DNA of 64,000 bases from Eonycteris spelaea. Its lineage: Eukaryota; Chordata; Mammalia; Chiroptera; Pteropodidae. A program made the translations under genes and the position numbers. Below the pieces are notes generated by a model that saw nothing but the letters and a program-made list of their open reading frames with translations, searched no databases and was not told the origin of the DNA. The stretch spans positions 1,364,001-1,428,000 of the forward strand of contig PUFA01000181.1 in NCBI GenBank assembly GCA_003508835.1, read 5' to 3'. Below are positions 41,201 to 47,329 of this stretch, piece by piece (position 1 is the first letter of the stretch; each line of letters opens with the position of its first letter).

Positions 41201-42007
41201 TATAGGGCTGCAACCACATAACTTCAGTATACAGTGAATTACATCCAAACAGATGACCATGGACTTCTCACTTTAATGCTCAAATCGAATATACTAACAA
41301 GCCATAGAGCACCGAAACAAGTTACAAAGAAATGTTCTTGAACTTGCCTTTACCTGTGCCTGTTCTCTAGGAATGTACTACCAGTTCTTTCAACACAGAC
41401 CTCTGCTCCCCTAATACCATAATTAAAATGGGATGCAGTCGGGAGGATCAAGTAAAGTATACAATGAGTTTTAAGATCTCACCTGAACTCTTCTGGTTGG
41501 TGACTGGCTTGCCTTCCTGAGACACGGCGTGCTGGAACACATGCTGAGCACCCTGTACCGTGGCCCTCTTTAGACAGATGTCCAGCAGGTCATGGGTGGT
41601 CCCGACATTCTGGGCAAGTACGAACTGGGGGTCGGAATTCAGTCTCTGAATCAAAGCAGCTACCTTCTCCGAATTCAGTCCTGTTGGAAGGCCAAATGGG
41701 ATTATAACACCAAAAAGAGACAGAAGAGGGCTGATTCGGGACTCCCACATCCTGGTTCTTAACTTTGTAAGAGCAACCTGAGTTAATCACCGCAGTGGAG
41801 CAGCCCTTCGGCCACGTCCTTCCCCACGATGCTGTCTCCCTCCCTGCCGCTCCGGCCTGCCCAGAAAGCTCCATCCCCGCCATCACCCCTCCTTGTCCCA
41901 GCCCCGGCCCTTCCCCGCCGCCGGCTTCAGGGGCCCAGCTGAGTCCCTAGAGAGAACCCCAGCAAAGACCCGGAGGGGAAGAACGGCGCCTCACCTGCTA
42001 AGTTCAT
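2051..42007 (-). CDS. BLMH: Bleomycin hydrolase, complete gene of 12 coding exons
   Basis: BLMH is a cytosolic papain-family (C1) cysteine aminopeptidase that forms a hexameric barrel with inward-facing active sites. Known roles are deamidation of bleomycin, hydrolysis of homocysteine thiolactone, and late breakdown of filaggrin peptides. Joined exons: 41995-42007, 41483-41680, 38587-38696, 37883-38024, 37219-37307, 35784-35876, 21076-21231, 20026-20184, 19846-19913, 18729-18846, 16065-16134, 2051-2202. The total is 1,368 nt, encoding 455 residues, the human length. All introns are GT..AG and phases agree throughout. The catalytic triad is Cys73 (RCWIF, exon 3), His372 (THAM, exon 10) and Asn396 (ENSWG, exon 11). 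The protein is very close to human BLMH; visible differences include an MNLAG start (human MSSSG), [10 protein letters not shown] before the catalytic Asn, and a terminal Lys (human Glu, as I recall). No frameshift or internal stop was found, so the gene looks functional. Confidence 0.97.
2355..2530 (-). repeat. MIR, antisense (intron 11)
   Basis: Contains the reverse-complement MIR core: aggaaactggagctcagag, then the cacacaggt and gaggttcagagctagg blocks. Confidence 0.7.
3359..3770. repeat. Non-autonomous hAT (Charlie-type) DNA transposon relic
   Basis: The left end cagttctcaaacttcttggc and the right end gggtcctcagaccatactgataactgctg match the terminal inverted repeats of a mammalian MER-type hAT element. 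Internal motifs such as gtggcattattttattttaatgtctggctt also fit. Possible 8-bp duplications are ctctagta and ctctaaaa. Located in BLMH intron 11. Confidence 0.65.
4000..5690. other. Intron 11 sequence without a recognisable element
   Basis: No coding or RNA gene seen. A run of 21 T lies at 5254-5274; on the minus strand this is an A21 tract, so a minus-strand retrocopy tail is conceivable, but I found no matching target-site duplication or gene-like body. Confidence 0.4.
5690..6450 (-). repeat. Old L1 3' region, antisense
   Basis: Shows the typical antisense L1M order: a tccaattttacatgtatcc block, tgttttccaattttgctct, then cccctgctgttggaacg followed by aatactgctataaacattttt. Strongly diverged. 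Confidence 0.5.
6820..7430 (+). repeat. L1M/HAL1 3' fragment, sense
   Basis: Contains the motifs aacaacccaagttctattag, aactggttaaataaactatggtacatccag and acaatggaagataataaagc, followed by an aggtatgatacc block, the order seen in old L1/HAL1 3' ends. Confidence 0.6.
7530..7660 (-). repeat. MIR, antisense, degenerate
   Basis: The ttaatcctcacaacaacact block with atgaggtaggcagg and gttatgtagccagtaag, as in reverse-complement MIR. From 7660 to 9075 nothing can be named. Confidence 0.55.
9110..9480 (-). repeat. L2-like fragment, antisense
   Basis: Low-complexity C/T-rich text with the cctcttcaaattcctttctg and catggtctgtgcatggtccc phrases typical of antisense L2. A run of 15 T precedes it (9093-9107). 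Confidence 0.4.
9735..9965 (-). repeat. MIR, antisense
   Basis: cagctaatattttcgagtat, gcctggcacaactctcac, then ttttccccattttacagttg with agaacctaaggct: a near full-length reverse-complement MIR. Confidence 0.75.
10590..10695 (+). repeat. MIR, sense fragment
   Basis: aatcccaattctatctctga, then aataagtcaaaacctctcaa, tttcagttttttctcccac and aaacatgggcataatcaccc follow the MIR core order. Confidence 0.55.
10895..10995. repeat. Imperfect (CATATA)n/(TATG)n low-complexity tract
   Basis: Alternating catatata, tgtata and tttacata words over about 100 bp in BLMH intron 11. Confidence 0.8.
11000..13455. other. Intron 11 sequence, mostly unassigned
   Basis: AT-rich DNA with no coding signal. The stretch 11865-12010 (agttgagtaatgggcacactg to cccatgataaaaagttaagg), with a GT/G-rich run, resembles the 3' tail of an old L1/HAL1. 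Nothing else can be named. Confidence 0.4.
13456..13839. mobile_element. MER2-like non-autonomous Tigger/pogo DNA transposon, both ends present
   Basis: 384 bp with terminal inverted repeats CAGTCAGCCTTC (left) and GAAGGATGACTG (right), flanked by TA on both sides (13454-13455 and 13840-13841), as expected for Tc1/mariner-Tigger insertion. Internal text (tggattcaaccaactgcaga, gtcctggaaccgatccccca) matches MER2 as I remember it. Confidence 0.85.
13850..16064. other. Intron 11 remainder, unassigned except an L1/HAL1 tail
   Basis: 15380-15520 resembles an L1/HAL1 3'UTR (gggtggtaggattattagag with a T-rich flank). Elsewhere AT-rich, with no gene-like signal. The intron ends at the exon 11 donor (16064). 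Confidence 0.4.
16065..16134 (-). CDS. BLMH: BLMH exon 11: catalytic asparagine exon, residues 383-406
   Basis: 70 nt between ttgcag| and |gtgagc. It encodes [23 protein letters not shown] plus one base of Gly406. Asn of ENSWG counts to residue 396, the third triad member. [10 protein letters not shown] differs from the human DDQDGAFTKW at several positions in a loop just before the active-site strand. Confidence 0.96.
16135..18728. other. BLMH: BLMH intron 10, unassigned
   Basis: 2,594 bp with GT..AG borders. No coding segment, RNA gene or clear recent repeat was recognised. Confidence 0.5.
18729..18846 (-). CDS. BLMH: BLMH exon 10: catalytic histidine exon, residues 343-382
   Basis: 118 nt between ttacag| and |gtatga. 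It encodes [39 protein letters not shown] after the split codon 343. The His of LMTHAMTF counts to residue 372, the general base of the triad. Phase 2 in, phase 0 out. Confidence 0.97.
19846..19913 (-). CDS. BLMH: BLMH exon 9: residues 321-342 and two bases of codon 343
   Basis: 68 nt after ttctag|. It encodes [22 protein letters not shown] plus GT, completed by C of exon 10 to Val343 (human Leu). Two overlapping donors are visible, AAT|gtgtga and AATGT|gtgagt. The second gives the better donor and is the only one that keeps frame with exon 10. Confidence 0.94.
20026..20184 (-). CDS. BLMH: BLMH exon 8: residues 268-320
   Basis: 159 nt (53 codons), phase 0 at both ends, between caatag| and a gttggt donor. 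It encodes [17 protein letters not shown] through [10 protein letters not shown]. Intron 8, which follows, is the shortest of the gene (112 bp). Confidence 0.97.
21076..21231 (-). CDS. BLMH: BLMH exon 7: residues 216-267
   Basis: 156 nt (52 codons), phase 0 at both ends, between ttccag| and a gttgga donor. It encodes [20 protein letters not shown] through [11 protein letters not shown]. Human has IFRVVCICL and FNMEDK at the edges. Confidence 0.97.
22085..22285 (-). repeat. MIR, antisense (intron 6)
   Basis: agtgtgcctttttgtgctag, cacttaattctcagaactctc, then actcaaagaaatgaagaacc and ggtcacatagccagtaagtgg, in reverse-complement MIR order. Confidence 0.75.
22335..22515 (-). repeat. Second MIR copy, antisense
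   Basis: tttactgaatgtgtactgtg, cattcccactttttatagat, agtagtcacaaagtcaatac and atggcagaattaggatttgg: the same order as the preceding copy. Confidence 0.7.
22720..23100 (-). repeat. Old L1 3' region, antisense, with (TA)n array
   Basis: The aagtatacagctcaattttc, aaccatcatttagattaac and ttgcatataaatggaatcat phrases are standard in antisense L1M 3' regions. A TA dinucleotide array of about 23 bp sits at 22806-22828. Confidence 0.55.
23100..23472 (-). repeat. L2 fragment, antisense, target of a young L1 insertion
   Basis: The tctgttcctcagatccccat, ctcctccagaaagttttcac and tgttcccagctagacttaat blocks match antisense L2. The segment is cut at 23472 by the L1 described next. A related piece lies at 22560-22700. 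Confidence 0.55.
23473..24076 (+). mobile_element. L1 insertion with 5' inversion (twin priming)
   Basis: Perfect 16-bp target-site duplications AAAAATGGTTTTCTTA lie at 23457-23472 and 24077-24092. The left part (to about 23780) is antisense L1 ORF2 sequence (gatgtagtcccatttgttta; ttttctcccattcagtaggc). The right part is the sense L1 3' end (gtagaatctaaggaacaaaa ... atgtctaacaaatgtactg) ending taataaaaaa. The orientation flip at about 23780 between a single pair of duplications is the signature of twin priming. Confidence 0.92.
24188..24352. other. CpG-dense pocket in intron 6, identity unknown
   Basis: About ten CpG dinucleotides in 165 bp, within an intron where CpG is otherwise rare. A plus-strand frame is open from about 24130 to the TAA at about 24350; from its first ATG it is just under 60 codons and rich in Arg and Leu. 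The minus strand also carries a short ATG-to-TAA frame ([21 protein letters not shown]). I recognise neither. It could be a young insertion, a retrocopy piece, a conserved element or a cryptic exon. Confidence 0.4.
26225..26360. repeat. MER5A-type hAT relic
   Basis: ccccacctgagacctaatctgc, ctttaacaagatctccaagg and acactttgaaagcactact follow the MER5A order. Confidence 0.65.
26390..27085 (-). repeat. L2 fragment, antisense
   Basis: The tacctggcatgttctgtatc, atgtctcagctcagatttga, aaggcctttcatgaccacgc, gtatgtaaagtccatcagag and tatagccccagtgcttagaat blocks are in the correct order for an antisense L2 3' end. Two open frames here (26506-26811 and 26798-27010, +) lie within the repeat. Confidence 0.75.
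27370..27560. repeat. Possible hAT relic
   Basis: The segment with ccaggccaaatctagctcac and gaatttggcctgcaaagaa, with a T-rich flank, resembles the 'not-available-sequence' hAT family found across mammals. Weakly supported. Confidence 0.4.
28080..29462 (+). other. Unassigned block ending in AATAAA and a 20-nt A run; candidate retrocopy
   Basis: AATAAA at 29426-29431 is followed 11 nt later by an uninterrupted A run (29443-29462), the layout of a processed-transcript 3' end on the plus strand. The preceding DNA is not recognisable as L1, SINE or MIR. From 28080 to about 28850 it has higher GC than the surrounding intron. I found no convincing target-site duplication and no recognisable parent gene. 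The longest open frame of the window, 154 aa on the minus strand (28220-28684), overlaps it and has no familiar domain. Confidence 0.35.
29700..31430 (-). mobile_element. L1, antisense, 5'-truncated: ORF2 C-terminal part and 3' region
   Basis: Long continuous match to antisense mammalian L1: tggctgaacaatattccata, atgttgagcatcttttcatg, gatgtagtcccacttgttta, ccaatcatactatagctttg, gaaatcaggaagggtgatacc, ggtctttcatctccttggtt. On the minus strand these run from the reverse-transcriptase region into the 3' region. Frames are broken (the longest piece is 109 aa, 30988-31317 -), so it is dead. A TA array (29789-29812) has grown in the 3' part. Confidence 0.85.
31431..32405 (-). repeat. L2-like repeat fragments
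   Basis: aggtacttgataaatacttatgg at the left is an L2/MIR-type end. The gtttcttgaaactgtcttcc, gcagcatctgacactgatacc and ctggtcttcctacctctac segments are reverse-complement relatives of the block at 43430-45010. Confidence 0.5.
32410..32560. repeat. MER5A-type hAT relic
   Basis: aatttagatttagtaccttt, gtggcacccaggaattttca, then tttttaacaagtatctgattcg and aactttaaaccactttttcag follow the MER5A order. Confidence 0.7.
32640..33320 (+). repeat. L1M/HAL1 3' fragment, sense
   Basis: acattgctgatgagagtata, ataatttggcattagctatc, aataactagaatgtccatta and attatggtacatccagaaac occur in the order of an old L1/HAL1 end. Confidence 0.65.
34073..34108. repeat. Perfect 18-bp tandem duplication
   Basis: GATACATCCTTTAAAAGA occurs at 34073-34090 and immediately again at 34091-34108, with no mismatch. 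Confidence 0.95.
34300..34525 (-). repeat. MIR, antisense
   Basis: ctgctatgtgccaggcacta, agagctgttaagtgacagag and ccagaattaaaacccgtgcc. Confidence 0.75.
34600..34800 (-). repeat. MIR/L2-type repeat, antisense
   Basis: The actaagacttgagagattaa, acttgtctcagatcacacgg and ctgttaagtaatggatgatc phrases match the antisense MIR core. Confidence 0.6.
35110..35590 (-). repeat. L2, antisense
   Basis: ttccttttgtctagaatggt, ctggtttaaataccttccct, ctgagcttcttgagagtaga and gtaatccctagtgccaaact are in L2 3'-end order (reverse complement). It ends about 190 bp from the exon 6 donor. Confidence 0.75.
35784..35876 (-). CDS. BLMH: BLMH exon 6: residues 185-215
   Basis: 93 nt (31 codons), phase 0 at both ends, between catag| and |gtaata. 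It encodes [31 protein letters not shown]. It follows the 1.3-kb intron 5 and precedes the 14.6-kb intron 6. Confidence 0.97.
35877..37218. other. BLMH: BLMH intron 5, unassigned
   Basis: 1,342 bp. A short C-rich patch (36455-36478) stands out in AT-rich DNA. No gene or clear repeat seen. Confidence 0.5.
37219..37307 (-). CDS. BLMH: BLMH exon 5: residues 155-184
   Basis: 89 nt between ttttag| and a gtacaa donor. It encodes [30 protein letters not shown]; human has PESYTTEAT at the middle. Phase 1 in (2 nt complete Glu155), phase 0 out. Confidence 0.95.
37883..38024 (-). CDS. BLMH: BLMH exon 4: residues 108-154
   Basis: 142 nt between ctctag| and |gtaaga. It encodes [47 protein letters not shown] plus the first base of Glu155. 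NDGGQWDM is a strongly conserved BLMH motif near the substrate cleft. Phase 0 in, phase 1 out. Confidence 0.96.
38125..38255. repeat. L1 3'UTR-like fragment, internally repeated
   Basis: aaattgagtataattgacat and aaattaagatattactgaca are two versions of one L1 motif, followed by ttatattagtttcaagcata. Confidence 0.5.
38587..38696 (-). CDS. BLMH: BLMH exon 3: active-site cysteine exon, residues 71-107
   Basis: 110 nt between tttcag| and |gtatgg. It encodes [13 protein letters not shown] through SYLFFWDK. The C of RCWIF is Cys73, the papain-type nucleophile; the flanking Trp-Ile-Phe is the family signature. The exon ends in phase 0. Confidence 0.97.
38876..38934. repeat. (GTAT)n microsatellite
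   Basis: About 59 bp of tatg/gtat units after a short TA run, with single interruptions (tacg, tgtg). In BLMH intron 2. Confidence 0.95.
38990..39300 (+). repeat. L1M/HAL1 fragment
   Basis: The cacctgttaagtggggaaac, atgcccaatattggcaggta and gagggcaatttggcaatatg phrases fit an old L1/HAL1 3' region. Confidence 0.55.
39301..41482. other. BLMH: Rest of BLMH intron 2, unassigned
   Basis: AT-rich. A short L1-like phrase occurs at 40685-40740. A 136-aa minus-strand open frame (40809-41219), cysteine-rich and with no family I recognise, overlaps nothing else; it may be chance. Confidence 0.45.
41483..41680 (-). CDS. BLMH: BLMH exon 2: residues 5-71, N-terminal hook region
   Basis: 198 nt, phase 1 at both ends, flanked by ccaacag| and |gtgaga. 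It encodes [11 protein letters not shown] through NQKSSG, nearly identical to human BLMH; the conserved [11 protein letters not shown] segment leads into the active-site Cys of the next exon. Residue 48 is Gly where human has Arg. Confidence 0.97.
41995..42007 (-). CDS. BLMH: BLMH exon 1 (coding part): start codon, residues 1-4 and first base of codon 5
   Basis: The minus strand reads ATGAACTTAGCAG followed by a gtgagg donor, giving M-N-L-A and the first base of Gly5. The phase-1 junction to exon 2 (G|GA = Gly) is the same as in human BLMH, which fixes this ATG. The start context is gcc-ATG-A, with a G at -3. Residues 2-4 differ from the human SSS, so the extreme N-terminus is poorly conserved. 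Intron 1 is only 314 bp. Confidence 0.9.
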
Positions 42008-42214
42008 GGCGACCACGCTGCCCGGAGGGGAAACGGTAGTTTTCGCGGTCCTCAGGCGAGTGCCGAAGTTGCACACCGGCGGCTGCCTGCGCGTCCCGAC
42101 CTGCCCCTCGCACCCGGAACGCCGGAAAGAGGAAAGCGGACGGTGGCGGCGGAGCGCGGAGCGCGGAGGCCGAGAGAAACGGGTCCGTGGAGGGACAAAC
42201 TCCCACCCTCGCGT

Positions 42215-42226
42215 TGCTAAGTCAGC
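42215..42226 (-). promoter_or_regulatory. MARE/ARE-like motif in BLMH promoter
   Basis: The plus strand reads tgctaagtcagc and the minus strand gctgacttagca. This fits the antioxidant-response core TGACnnnGC and is one mismatch from the MAF-recognition half TGCTGAGTCAGC. It lies about 210 bp upstream of the BLMH start codon, inside the CpG island. Occupancy is unknown. Confidence 0.45.
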
Positions 42227-42602
42227 GCCGGCGGGGCCAGCCCCGCCCGCGGGAGGGATGACGGGGGCGGACTCGCTGACGTGCTTTGTCCTGCCGGCGT
42301 CGCCGCCCGGGCTGCTTCCGAGACTGTGCCGGCCCTCGCCCCCTCTCCCGGCGGCCCACAGTCCTCCCGGGCGGCGTCGGCGCCCTCAGCCTGCAGTGAT
42401 TCTGCTTCCGAGCCACCGGGGCGCTGTACTGGGATAAGCCAGCCTGCTACGCTGAGCGAACCTGAGGGGTTCCATGTTGAGTTCAGAGCCCGAAGGCTCT
42501 AGCATTGGGGAATTGACCCCATTAAGCCTTTTCAGAAGACAAAAGGGGGCTCTAGGCGGTAGGGCGGAGCTGAGGGGCCTCACATCTAAGCACAAGGCTT
42601 AG

Positions 42603-42618
42603 GATGAGTTGACTCATC
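42603..42618. promoter_or_regulatory. AP-1 consensus inside a perfect 7-bp inverted repeat
   Basis: GATGAGT-tg-ACTCATC: two perfect arms around a 2-bp spacer, containing the AP-1 heptamer TGACTCA at 42610-42616. It lies about 600 bp upstream of the BLMH ATG, just outside the CpG island. Confidence 0.45.
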
Positions 42619-43429
42619 ACAAAAAATGTACCCAACGGCTCTTTCTGTGGGCAGGCTTAGCTGACCACTCACTGCATTGTCAATGGCAACTTGTTGCTTG
42701 GATTCTAGTCAGAACCAAGTTCTTGAATTTGAGAGGAAGTTGGTACTAAGCTCTTTCCCAGCCGCTCAGAAGCTACTACCACCTTCTACAAATATGCATC
42801 TGCTCATTTCAAGAAAACTATCCATTCTAGGCTTCGTGAAGTAGGTGTCTGCTACCTAGCCCAACATGTACTGTGGGGTTAACTAAACGGAATGACAGAG
42901 GTCAGTCCTAAGCATCAATACTGCTCTGCCAGACTTTCTACAAAATCTGCAAATGACTCCCCATTCATCCCTGCTGTCAAGATAACACAACGGTTTTCTA
43001 AAGTTTTGAGATTATGAAGTACTTCTATATTGTTTTTCGTGTTGTGACATCTCACCCTTGATAAGATGTTGGAATGGGACACACGGGTGATAAATAAAAA
43101 TATACCTGCCTTACCATCGAAAACCCTGACTCTGCTACTCACAACAGTGAGTCTTCTGTGGAACCCAGAATCTAGGTCCTAGCTGGAAAGTCATCACTGG
43201 TTCCAAGGAACTCTAATATCTGGAAATATCAAGACACCAATCAGTCATTTGAGAAATCAATCTCTATGTCCCTAGAGAGACCCAGCAAAAGTTTGAGGAT
43301 ATGACACAGCACCTATCTCCTATTCTGAGATTTTTCCACTGTCTAAAAAAAAGAACAGGCTGAAAATTATACTGAAAAAATCATTGGTCCTCTCACGAAA
43401 TGATGTTCAAGCATCCTGCCGAACTCAAC

Positions 43430-45010
43430 TCATAAAATTTTATTCACTGTCTACCATGTACCACTGGGCAAACTGCTGATAATATGGAGACTAACAAAGC
43501 TTAATTTTGCCCTTAAGAAACTCACAAGGTAGTAGGAAAAATGCAAAATAATACTGTAGAAACAGGAAGGAGAGAGCTTTTAATTAGGGCCAGAGGTGCC
43601 GGGGGAGGGGAGGAAGGAGAAGTGACAAGTAAGCACAATCTTAAAGAGTGGATGGAATTGTACAAGGCAAAGAGGAAAAAAAAGCAGAAGAAGGGCATGC
43701 AAGGCACCAGCAAAGTCACGGATAGAGGAGTCAAAGAATGTGGTAAAATCATGTTTAAAAAACTGTGCATCATAGTTTGATGTGGTTAAGAGTAAGGAAG
43801 GTGTTGAGATCTGGGGCAAGGTGTAGGACTAGAAAAGTAGGTTTGGATCAGGATATGATGGGTTTTATATGTTGTACCCGAGCATCTGGACTTTATCCTA
43901 TGGTTAATTAGAAGCCAAAATAGGTTTTTAAATGAAGGAGTAATATACTCAGTTCTGTGTAAAGAAAGAAACCCAGTAGCAGTGGGGAGGGTGATTTGGA
44001 GGGCAGAGATTCTGGAGATAGGGAAACTAGTTAGAAGACTATTCCAGTAGTGCCTTTGGGAGATGACAAAAGCCTTAAACTGTAGAAAGACAAATTTCCT
44101 GCCCCCCTGGTGCTTATGTTCTAATGAGGGAGACAGGTAAACAAATAAATGCAGATAATTCTAATAGTTATATAAGGAAAATAAAACAGATAATCCTGAA
44201 GTTTTCATTTGAATGAGAGGCTAGACGGTGGTGTCATCAACCAAGAGAGGGACTACAGAAAAATAGACATTTGGGAGTACGTGAGTGAGCAGATAATTCA
44301 GTTTGGGACTTGGCAAGTTTGGGGTACCCACAGGACACCCAGGAAGAAAAGTCTAGGAGGCAGATGAAAAGATGTCTAGAGATTAAGTAGAACATGTCTG
44401 TCTTAGAACAATGAAGGTAACAAGTTTATGAAGGGAAATAATAAAGCAAAAAAATTGATGAGGACTGAGAATTGCACCCTGGGTAGCAGCATAAAATTGT
44501 ACAGGGTGTTCATGGCACAAGGGTAGCAGGCTGAGTGGGGTGGATGGGTTTGAAGTCCAGTTCAAGCTCTGATTGCTAAGCCATGTACTCTGGTCTAGGG
44601 CCATACTAAGTCAGAGTATGGTGCACCTTTTACTACTGCTTACAAGGATGCCACATGGGGGTATCATTAGCTCTGGAAACAATAACATTTAAAGAGTGGG
44701 TGAAAACAAAGGAACAAGCAGAAAAAGACAGAGCAGTCAGAAGGTAGGAGAAGGCCTTGAGAGTTATGTCCTAAATCCCAGGAAGACAAGGAGAAGTTGG
44801 TGAATGGGAGTGAAAGCTTCAGAAAGGTAAGATTGAGTTTGGCACACTGGGTGAAAGGGACCTTAGAGGGGCGGCTTCAGTGAAAGAGTAGCGTGGGCAG
44901 AAGCCACACTGTAGTAAATTGAGGGAAGAAAATATACAGGAAGCTCTTTTGGGACCTAGAAGATGAAAAGCAGAAACCAGAAGTGATGAAGTAATTCAAT
45001 ATATGCCAGA
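43430..45010 (+). repeat. Long ancient L2-like repeat block, sense
   Basis: Phrases of a common mammalian repeat appear in order: ggttttatatgttgtacccg, ctggactttatcctatggtt, attctggagatagggaaact, tgaggactgagaattgcacc, gaaggccttgagagttatgtc. A second start-like unit (ctggtgcttatgttctaatg) sits at 44100. The family name L2 is from memory. Confidence 0.55.
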
Positions 45011-47325
45011 GATGTACAATTGCTAGAATAAGAACCCAGGGGAAAAAGGAGGGATGGAATCACTGGGGAAGTGAAGGGGACCAGTTTTACAGCTACTGCC
45101 ACCCTTTTAAGCCAACGATTACACTTGCCGCCCCATGCTCAGAGATTCCTATCATCATCATTTTGCCAGCTCTCTTGCTCTGCCCTCATTTTTAGGGTGG
45201 CACCCTTAGTACCAGTTTTCCACCCAGCAACACACACCCATGCACTCTTTTCTGTGTGGGCACAGAAAAGAGGTGCAGAAGAAAACTGGTTTCCCAATGG
45301 GTCCACCCTATATGACCCACCCACGAAGACATTTCCCCAAGAATAGAATTCTTAGTATCTACCCCTTTAACTCCATCCAAAAGAGATGTTTTTAGGTCCT
45401 GTGACACATGGAAGAAAACAACCAGAAACAGAATTCTAGCATGAAATCTACAATATTAGGGAAAAAAATCTTTCTAAGTCTTGTAAAGTGGTATTGCCTG
45501 CCATTGCAGATATGCCTTCTGCTTTTTGCTTCCACGAGACTCCCCACCCCCACCCCAGTTAAAGTAAACAAGGATAGTCTCAAGGCAAATTCTCCATCCT
45601 GTGACCCTGCCTCCTTTGCCGTCCATCGGTCTTTACCACGTGTTAGCCAAATGCTTCTATTTTGATGGAAAAGACCAGATTTTTATGTTGGACAGAAGTT
45701 TGGACTATAATCTAACACAATTATTCTGCAATTCTATGAAACTTATTCACATTTAAGTGTTTCCCCAATTAACTCTGAGATTTGCTCTGGTCAGAAAGCC
45801 TCCTGATGTTTCACCAGAACTGATAGTAAATTTTGGGTCATACATTGGTGTCCTGCAGGGCCAAATTCAGCACCTAGATATACTGTTTGGCATGTGTGGT
45901 ATTTTAAAAATGTTGAGCCAGTATTTAGAATTGGGAAATTTTGTATACAAATCTGTGTCGCTGGCTTCTCTTGAAAATATTGTTGTTTCTTCATGATAGT
46001 CAAGGGGGCCTACATAATTTTCTTCATATCTTGCTTGCTGTACTCATTTACATTTATTGTCCATGGATACCTGAGTTGTTCAACCCCTGATTGACAGTGA
46101 CTTAGGTAGAATTTGGAAGGACTACTTGTCTCCTTTACCCTCAATCCCTACCCTTAACCTCGTAATTTCCACCTCTTTGGGATGAGCAAAACTAGCAGGA
46201 GCCGACTCCGCTAAGTCTTTCAGATACTGGATCCTAGGACTTTCTGGGCCCAAAAAAGCTCACATGCCTTCACTATAACTTTCCTCCAGAATGTGGAATA
46301 CACCTGTCTGAGTATAGGTAACTGGCAGCTTTAGGACTTCTACCTTCCCTGCCATTCCTACACTCCATGAGGGCTTAACCCAACGCTATCTCCATCTGCT
46401 CAGTGAATCTCAGATTCAGATTTTAAGTGTTTCAGTATATTTTACTTTCATTGTAAATTATGCGTGTTTTTGTTTTTGTTTTGTTTTGTTTTTAAATAAA
46501 CATTTTCCAATGTTCTGGAATGACATTGTTATACCAGCAATATTATTCCTACCTCTAGATCTGACATTTCTACTACTCACTGTTCTAGGTGCTAACAATT
46601 CGAAGAGCATGCCAGGAAGAGGATGTTTCATCTACAAAGGTAAAGAGGCATGAGTGGGCTCAAGAATGATTCAGGAACGATGAGAAAGTCTGGTCAAGTT
46701 TCGTGAGTATTTGAATTATGCAAATCTGAAATCGTTTGTTATACACTATTAATAACCTTATTATATGCACAAAATTTGAAGCAATGTGAAGCCTTCACAA
46801 TGTTTAACATTTGTCAGGAATTGCATACTTTCAAAGTTGGCGGTTAGCTCAGTGAATTAGAAACTTTAAGCTCTTGCCACATGGCGGAGACATTTTAGCT
46901 GGTAAAATAGTTTCTTCCCTTCAATAAATTTACATTTATCACTAAATCATCTTTCTAAATACTATTACTAAAAATCTTGAATTATAGATGTTTTAATTTT
47001 ATGTAAAGTTTTCAGGAATGTATCACTTGCATAAAATTCAACTGCACTAAAACTTGGTGTGGCAAGAGTAAAGAGTAAATGGTAGGGGAAAAGAAGATGT
47101 ATGAGAAGTGAGAAACGAAGCTGAAAAGATGGTTTATAGCCAAATTGTGAAGTGCTTTGAAGGGCATACATTCTTTAATCATGGGGCTATTACTATATCC
47201 ACAAAATCCTCCTGTAGGCGGTGAGAGGAATGGGAGAGAATCTTCTTCAAGTGATATTGCCCATAAAAGCAATAAGTGGTACTGTATTTTCCCCAAATAT
47301 TTCATATACCTCTCTTCCTGTCTTT
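45011..47325. other. Intergenic DNA without assigned content
   Basis: No gene-like exon or sharp repeat. A short tRNA-like head (ggttagctcagtgaattaga) at about 46844 is not a tRNA gene. Confidence 0.4.
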
Positions 47326-47329
47326 CTTT

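Larger units (their letters stand above)
41860..42450 (-). promoter_or_regulatory. BLMH: CpG-island promoter of BLMH
   Basis: A stretch of about 600 bp with dense CpG and high GC surrounds the first coding exon, in sharp contrast to the AT-rich flanks. No TATA box is evident. GC boxes are seen at 42241-42248 (ccccgccc) and 42263-42270 (gggggcgg), and a CRE-like tgacgt core at 42277-42282. This fits a TATA-less housekeeping promoter. The TSS cannot be placed exactly. A plus-strand open frame (42006-42437) and a minus-strand upstream frame (starting 42206 and overlapping the BLMH ATG out of frame) are open mainly because of composition. Confidence 0.85.

Noticed and set aside
42006..42437. 143-aa plus-strand open frame across the CpG island
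   Set aside because: It overlaps the BLMH first exon in antisense. Its Pro/Gly/Arg/Ser-rich text is what GC-rich DNA gives in any frame, and it has no domain.
46835..46895. tRNA-like sequence (ggttagctcagtgaattaga)
   Set aside because: Resembles an A box, but no matching acceptor stem, anticodon stem or B box follows, so it is not a tRNA gene.
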